Shown piece by piece: positions 54,086-60,000 of a stretch of DNA of 60,000 nt. Source of the DNA: Takakia lepidozioides (taxonomy: Eukaryota > Streptophyta > Takakiopsida > Takakiales > Takakiaceae); NCBI GenBank assembly GCA_030704615.1, contig CM060732.1, positions 50,823,053 to 50,883,052 on the forward strand, in the 5' to 3' direction. The translations under genes were made by a program, and so were the position numbers. The notes below the pieces were generated by a model. It did no database searches and was not told the DNA's origin. It worked only from the letters and a program-made list of their open reading frames with translations. Within the stretch, counting starts at the first letter, position 1; each line of letters begins with the position of its first letter.

Positions 54086-55836
54086 ATGGACTCCATTCCG
54101 TCTTCGCAATGCACCGCGAGCAGCATGTTGCTGCCTTACCATCACTTGCTGCGCGATGCAACCCTGCGGAGTGAAAGGGAGCACCTTCTAGACCTGGAGC
54201 ATCAACTTGTGGAAGCAAGACAGCGGGTTAGATGCAGACGTTAATTAATTGCTTTCGTTGCGTACATGCATATTCTTTGCTGCAGTTTTCGCTAAACGTG
54301 AGCGGGATTAGCGCTGGATGTCAATGTTACTATCTGTCTGCAGGTTTTCTTATTTCTGAACATATGACAATTGATGTGTATCTGTCTTGGTGGTGGCATA
54401 GCTGCAAGATTTGAAGGAAGATACCGGACTTCTTGGCAAACTGCCGAAGGTTTGTGGTCTGTGATCCCTACCGGAGGCATTTATATACTCCAAAGATACT
54501 GTTTGCTGTGAATTCAGTGTTATTACGGGGTGCCGGGTGTGCGACACGGGTGTTTTTCTCAACATATCTTCTCCTCTGCAGGTTTGCGGATGTGTATGTT
54601 GTCCACACAGTTGTACTGGAGAACCTGATCCCAAGAGATCCAGCATGTGAGTCGTTCTGGCATTGTTTCCATCCCGCATTACGTAACGGTTTATTGATAG
54701 TTGAAGAGGTTTGTTGCTGGTTGAACTAGCAATCATGGATGCTCTATACTTTACAGGTGTACTGAGCTGAGCACGCGGAGTATAGGGGAAACGTCAAGGA
54801 AAGTTGTCGGTCATCAGTCTCGACGACAGCAAGCAGCGAAATCGGTAAGAGTCTTGATGTTTTTCCTCCGGACATTACTTAGTGTGATAGTTCTGCCAAG
54901 CAATCAACCAAATCCTAAAGCGTCAGGAGCACATTCCGTTGAGATGTGGCTGTGACATGTCCTATGCCGTTTGGAACAAGTTGAACTGTGGGCGGCTTGC
55001 ATCCCGGTCTTCCCGTTGGACGTTGATGTAACTGTTCCCCAGTTAACAAGTTCAGGATACTTGTTGAGCAGGTGTCGAGCAATGCAGAGGGGCTTCTGTT
55101 AGCAGTGGATAAGTTTCTTTCTGCAGCGGAGTCTCCGTTTGCAATTTCATCATCAGACGTTTCTGGAAGCTAAACGAAAACATGATCAAGCCATGTTGGT
55201 TGGTCTATCAGTCTCCTTGTACGTCTTCCCTTCGAGTATTCACAATGTAGTAAATTCCGTTCAATCGCCTGTGAAATAGCTACAATATTTTTCTGTCATA
55301 GGCATGTCCCATTTGAAATCCTTAACACCTTGGAGAGTGTATTACGAGAGATAATTACCGTGCCCTGATCCATGTGCTCAGTAATAGTGGATTCCCGAGA
55401 CAAAGAGGAAGGTTCTTTTCCACACTTAACTTTAATTTAGTTGCTCTCTTGTCTATGATGTTTTCTGAAGTTGGTATCTTTTCTTTCTTCTAAGGTTGTC
55501 CCATGAGCCCTCCGACCATTGTGTACACTATGATAAAGTTTCTACAGCCACTAACTTGTTCATGAACCCAGTGCATCTTTGTATGAACTGATCTCCAATC
55601 CAAGTCTACATGGAAAGGATACAATGGTTACACGCCAATGAAGAGGTATTGCATCTGAGAAGCACCTGTTTCTGACATACTGCTGAAGGTGTGGTAATTC
55701 ATGTTATGCTGAAGAGATCATCTGAGGCTCTCAAGGGTGGCTCTCAAGGGTGCTGCATATGTTCACTGACACAATCGAATTTGTATTGCAGGATGTGGAG
55801 GAGGAGCAAAAGGCACCAACTCCATGCTACCAGTGA
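54086..55836 (+). CDS. Candidate four-exon gene for a 103-residue protein of unknown function
   Basis: Four exons fit together with all introns in phase 0: 54086-54226, 54402-54449, 54767-54844 and 55792-55836. Exon 1 starts MDSIPSSQCTASSMLLPYHH and continues LRSEREHLLDLEHQLVEARQ, a likely coiled coil that exon 2 (LQDLKEDTGLLGKLPK) extends. Exon 3 reads LSTRSIGETSRKVVGHQSRR then QQAAKS; exon 4 reads DVEEEQKAPTPCYQ and stops at TGA. All joints use GT/AG. The consistent phase across four exons is the main evidence. Alternative acceptors exist in front of exon 3 (54756 and 54766), and the use of the second avoids a stop. No family is recognised. The gene converges on the F-box/LysM gene. Confidence 0.4.
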
Positions 55837-56432
55837 GTAGTTAATCTGCTTTAAGCTGATCAGCATGCCCCCCAGAACGCATACCTGTGGGACTAAAAAT
55901 CTTGGAATGTGGTGACACACAAGCAGTAGATGAACTGCAGTGGAGCACCACTATCAAGATGGGGTTTGTTCTTGCAACAATTACAGTGAAATAGGCAACT
56001 GCATCAAAGAACTTAGCACACTTCCAAGTCAGAATAATAAAGTAAAGGGTGAAAGTGGAAGAACCAACTTCTGTTCATAAATGCAAGAGCTGCCCATGGT
56101 GATAATTGCCACTAGAAATGCTCAAACTTTTGCCTGCACTATGAATTGTTACTCTCCTTTGTCTCCCATCCATTTCGGGGAGGATGAAGGGAGAGATGAA
56201 TCCTACAGGAATTCAGAGCAAGACAACTTTGGAGAAGCTCTGGTTGTCTGCCTCATATCTCTTGTTGCTTGTCTATTGTAGAGTGTATCAGGTCATCCAA
56301 ATTGTCTCCAGACCTGTGGTGGACGGCGAACAAATGCTGAGACCTCTTTTAGTTACATGTAAGACGACCCGCCAAAGAGGCCTAGGGGTTTATTTACAGG
56401 ATGCACTAACTGCAGTTTCAGCTCAAGTGGTT
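55837..56432. other. Intergenic region between converging genes
   Basis: Open frames here lack resemblance to known proteins. It should hold the 3' ends of both neighbouring transcripts. Confidence 0.45.
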
Positions 56433-59116
56433 TTAGCCTCTCTGTTCCCATCGCAAGTCACTATGAAAGTGAGAAAGCGCTCCCCTTAAATCACCTTCAG
56501 CAAGAGAAAGATAGTACTGTGCAGTACTATCATCTACCCGCAGACTTTTTTTCAGAGATTCCAGCACTTCTCTCTTTAGCCTCTGCTGGGCCTTGACATT
56601 GGCACGGAGCGTAGCTGCCTTCATCTGGTCTGGCCTGGACCCATCCATGTACAGTACTGCCACCTCACGCTTGGCATATACATCAAGCTCAATGAAGCAG
56701 GTCTGACCCTCCAATAGCTCTGGCTGAACCACTGGAATCAGCAAGCGCTCACGCGAGTGAATGCCATGGTCGCTCATCATATTGTTCACCCTTCTTATAT
56801 CTGGCACCTGTATCACAAACATCATGTTGTTTACATTTCCAACAATCAAAGACTTGATAGATGTTTAACAAGCCCTTCAAAGCATCAGGGCTTTGAGGGC
56901 TTGCATTGGCACTCTGATATACCTTAACCATTATTAGTTAGGAGGAGGATGCATCTGAATGACACTGTACATATCAATGGCCAGCCTTGAAGAAGGTAGA
57001 TTTCGATGGAGTTTAGCTGCAACATTGATGGTTATGGGTTGATGGTGTGTGAAAGTGAAAGATATGGTCAGCAAATGAAATGAGCCCGTTTTTTCAACTA
57101 TGTGAGGAAACTTGCAATCCACACATAAGAAAAAGCCAGTGATGAACACCTTCTGCAGCCTCTTCATTTGAAGGTTCACAATGACCACAACGTAATTTTG
57201 CAAATTGCCCACAACTGTCCCCCTCAAAAAGTTTTCCTTCAACTTTCGGGGCTATGATTAAGCTGGCATGTATCTCCTAAAACATCTAGAGCTTCATTCT
57301 GAAAATCGAAACTGGAAAAGTGGAAGCTTCACAAAATGGAGACTAGAAAGCTATAGCAAAGGGTACCAACACTACTGCAGGAGGTAACTGGAAGCACCTG
57401 CACTCGGTACTTGACAGCCAAGCCTGCCATGGTGTCCTGTCGCTGCAGCCTATGTGATATGACAAATTGGCCAAGATGCCCCCGCCAGAAGCTGCTAGAT
57501 GCTGGCCTCCCTTCCACCTCTCGCAGCTTCCATGGTGCCATGAATGCTGCTGCCAACACACTGGGGTCCCCTGCTATGGACCGCCAGAGGCGACAGACAC
57601 AAGAAGCTCGCCCCAACAAAGGGACCGGCAAACGCTCCAATATCATCCTCCATAAATCATCAGTCAAAACCCTACAAACATCACTGCGACCTTGGACGGA
57701 CAAGCCCTCTTCTTGTCTCTCATCCTCCCCTCTCCTGTTTATTACCAGAGCAGACTGCAGAAAATTCCCTCTGTCCACTGGTGCAGAAATGTCAAGTGAG
57801 TGCATGCTACTTTTCAGAAATGCCATGTCTTCTCTTATTAACATCAGTTGAATTCTTGCATCCTCAAGGTTTGCTGTATTAAAGCTCATAGGAATTCCTT
57901 CATCAACACGAGTGGTACTGCCAAAAACCTCCAGACTGGTTGTTGGTGATGTCATGTCTTTTACTGTTTGCTGCACAGTTGCATCTGCTTCGCCAAACGC
58001 AGTACCCTGCTGACTAGACCTACCATGGGTGTATAACACTGCCAACTCAATCTGGGCGTGCTGATCAAACTCAATGAAGCAGGTGCGCCCAGCCAAAAGC
58101 TCTGGTCGAGCCACTGGTATCAGTAGCCTTTTGCGGGAATAAACAGCATAGTCACTGGTCATCTTGTTAATCTCCCTAATTTTTGTCACCTGCATTATGT
58201 TCAGTCAAATCCAGATGTCAACATATGTACCTGATGGGATTAGTGTAGAACACATCAACAAACAAGGTATCTGCATTTTTCCTATCCCGGCCACTGGACT
58301 GCCTTAACTTCGCTTCTTGTAAAATGGAGTCAATTCACATGCACTAATCAGGAGATTTGATATGTCCACAAACTACGTTAGGTATGATTGGAATCTCTGT
58401 GGTAATTTGGAATTTCCAATACTTCATGATCATCAACAAATTTGCCCAGAAAAGATCTGAGAGGTAAGAACTGGACATATAACAGGTGCACAGAGAATGA
58501 ATGAACCTCAACAAATGAACACGCTAAGACTACGCGTTACATGGTTGGACGGAAAATTTCAAAACCAATAAAAATTTATGAAACCTTGCAAATCCGCTAT
58601 ACACAAGCTGGACTTCACTTCTACACAGAAGAAAAAGTGTGTGCACACATATATCATAAACACGTTGCCAATCAGTCTCCTCAGTAAATATCCAGAACCA
58701 GAAATTTCCTCTAGACTTAATAATTCCCCCAATTGACATGAAATTCCTTGCACTCGGCAACTGCACGAACAAGGGAAGGTAGGCATGATAACCTGCACAT
58801 CGTACTTAACAGCCAAACTCTCCAAGGTATCCCACCGCTGCAGTGCGTGAGAAATCACAAATTGGCTCAAATCTCCATGCCAAAAGCTGCTACAAGACGG
58901 CCTTCCCACGACTTCTTTAAGCTTCCACAGCCATTTGAACGACGCCAACACCGCGGCCGGATCTCCTGCTATGCTGCGCCAGAGCGCACACACACAGGCC
59001 GCTCGGGCTAGCGAAACCATGGGCAAGCGGCCCAGTATAAGGGGCCACAGCTCGCTCGGCAATGCCAGGGTTTGCTTCACCTCCATCGCCAGGGTTTCCC
59101 TCCCCTCCCTCTCCAT
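56433..59116 (-). CDS. Double F-box/LysM protein (tandem-duplicated, fused modules)
   Basis: Three minus-strand exons join in phase 0: 59116-58793, 58189-57398 and 56807-56433, giving 496 residues. Exon 1 has an F-box (LPSELWPLILGRLPMVSLAR, CALWRSIAGDP) and starts a LysM (VISHALQRWDTLESLAVKYD). Exon 2 finishes that LysM (VTKIREINKMTSDYAVYSRK, RLLIPVARPELL) and its tail, then carries a second F-box (LTDDLWRMILERLPVPLLGR) and second LysM start (VISHRLQRQDTMAGLAVKYR). Exon 3 ends it (VPDIRRVNNMMSDHGIHSRE) with a UBA-like tail (RVDDSTAQYYLSLAEGDLRG). Relatives such as Arabidopsis At1g55000 have one module of about 220 residues. F-box proteins recruit targets to SCF ubiquitin ligases; LysM usually binds GlcNAc-type glycans, but the ligand here is unknown. 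An alternative is two adjacent genes, though no stop separates them. Confidence 0.8.
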
Positions 59117-60000
59117 CTCTCTTTCCTTATTCGATGCTCTCCGTGCGAGAGAGACCGTCGGCGCCTATTTTTCCTTTTTGTTTTTTAAAAAACAAATGAA
59201 TCCCTGGTTACTTTATTGATAATTTTCTTTTCGACCACACATTAAAGATTAATTATTCATATTTTCTATATCTTAATGTCTCAGCGGCGAGATATATCAT
59301 GCCCGTCTAAAAATAGAACTTTCTCAACGGCAGGAACTCTTCGGGCAACGATGAAAACTTGGGATTCAGAGGGAGAATGCTTGGGCAGCTATCTTGAAAG
59401 TTGTTGACAGGCAGCCCAGGTGAAGGAGAGGACACTGCTGTGCCCATTCTGGGCACAGTTTGGGAACGTGATCCCAAACATACTAGGGTGCGGATTAGGC
59501 ACGTGGTGGAGGGTGAAAAGTAACATGTGAAAAGTAATGCGCGGTCGGTGGTCTCTGTGCCTGGGCCCCTGCTGCTCTGCTTCGCTCGCTTCTCTCGCTG
59601 GGGCCCAGAGCATTGTTGTTGAGCAGGTCATCGCGCACTGGAGCTTCAACACCTAGGCTGCCTTGTTCATGTAGCTGTCACTAAGTTGGGACAAAAATAC
59701 TGGTAGTCCGTGTGTTCGGGGACCGTGCGAAGTTCGACTGGAATGAGGATATGAGAAAAACGGCCTGGTATGCACGTTGATAGAGCAGGTACGGGCCAAA
59801 GGGAGAATTGTTGTGAAGATTGAAGAGGAAGTGACGATAGAAGAGAAGGGCGGGTGAGACGGTAGATGTTGGGGAAATCTACAAGAAGGAATCACAGGGC
59901 CGGGAAAGTGACAAGGGAAGGCCAGGCCAACGTGGGGAACGGGGGATAGGTGAGAGGCGGTTGGTTCTGCAAGGTTTCGGCAGCTTAAGGGGGAAGGGAA
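59117..60000. promoter_or_regulatory. Upstream region of the F-box/LysM gene
   Basis: Directly upstream of the minus-strand start lies GA-rich sequence on the coding strand (CT-rich on plus, 59090-59130), common in plant 5' UTRs. No TATA box could be assigned. 59300-60000 contains open minus-strand frames without family resemblance; nothing else is recognised. Confidence 0.35.

Noticed and set aside
55792-55836. DYW-domain remnant of a PPR protein
   Set aside because: DVEEEQK..CY recalls the DYW block, but only 15 codons match and the piece fits better as a phase-0 last exon of the candidate small gene.

Overview
The window looks like nuclear DNA from a land plant with a repeat-rich genome. 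It contains an F-box/LysM gene of the plant At1g55000 type, a thaumatin-like (PR-5) gene, many plant PPR repeats, PDF motifs of plant organellar single-stranded DNA-binding (OSB) proteins, and a chromovirus-type Ty3/gypsy element primed by initiator-Met tRNA. Abundant PPR fragments and large unusual DNA transposons suggest a seed-free plant (fern, lycophyte or bryophyte), but that is inference. Few single-copy genes are intact; most of the window is nested or decayed mobile DNA.

Layout. 1-3477: gypsy integrase relic, a small inverted-repeat element, and a thaumatin-like gene with one in-frame stop. About 5460-12960: an odd AT-rich domain with two dense arrays of palindromes (core GCGACCGCCA..TGGCGGTCGC, about 50-bp spacing) around a decayed RING-finger gene and a family of about 120-bp tandem repeats. 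14384-15111: 3' LTR and tail of a minus-strand gypsy. 15112-18266: left end of a CACTA-like element with PPR and OSB-motif pieces. 18290-29590: large DNA-transposon territory. A 6.7-kb element (19415-26109, 9-bp target duplication TACGAAATA, terminal inverted repeats) carries a broken SWIM/CxC-type transposase on the minus strand and a methyltransferase-like gene on the plus strand. A second, fuller methyltransferase-like gene follows at 26437-28743. 29590-30846: gypsy integrase plus chromodomain. 30847-36784: a CACTA-like element with repeated PPR and OSB modules. 36904-38169: a second SWIM-type transposase C-terminus.

38545-47690: a minus-strand gypsy split by a nearly intact 6.96-kb plus-strand chromovirus (39796-46753, TSD TGTTT, two highly similar LTRs). 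47980-50236: 5'-truncated L1-type LINE. About 50246-53430: a segment bounded by inverted arrays of CAATTCAATTGAATTG and carrying gene fragments. 54086-55836: a candidate small four-exon gene of unknown function. 56433-59116: a three-exon minus-strand gene encoding two tandem F-box-LysM modules in one reading frame, probably the best functional host gene here.

The most unusual features are the DNA transposons that pair a SWIM-type transposase with an amino-methyltransferase-like protein, the CACTA-like elements carrying PPR and OSB-motif exons, the palindrome arrays, and the duplicated F-box/LysM fusion. All names come from motif recognition by eye; no database search was possible.
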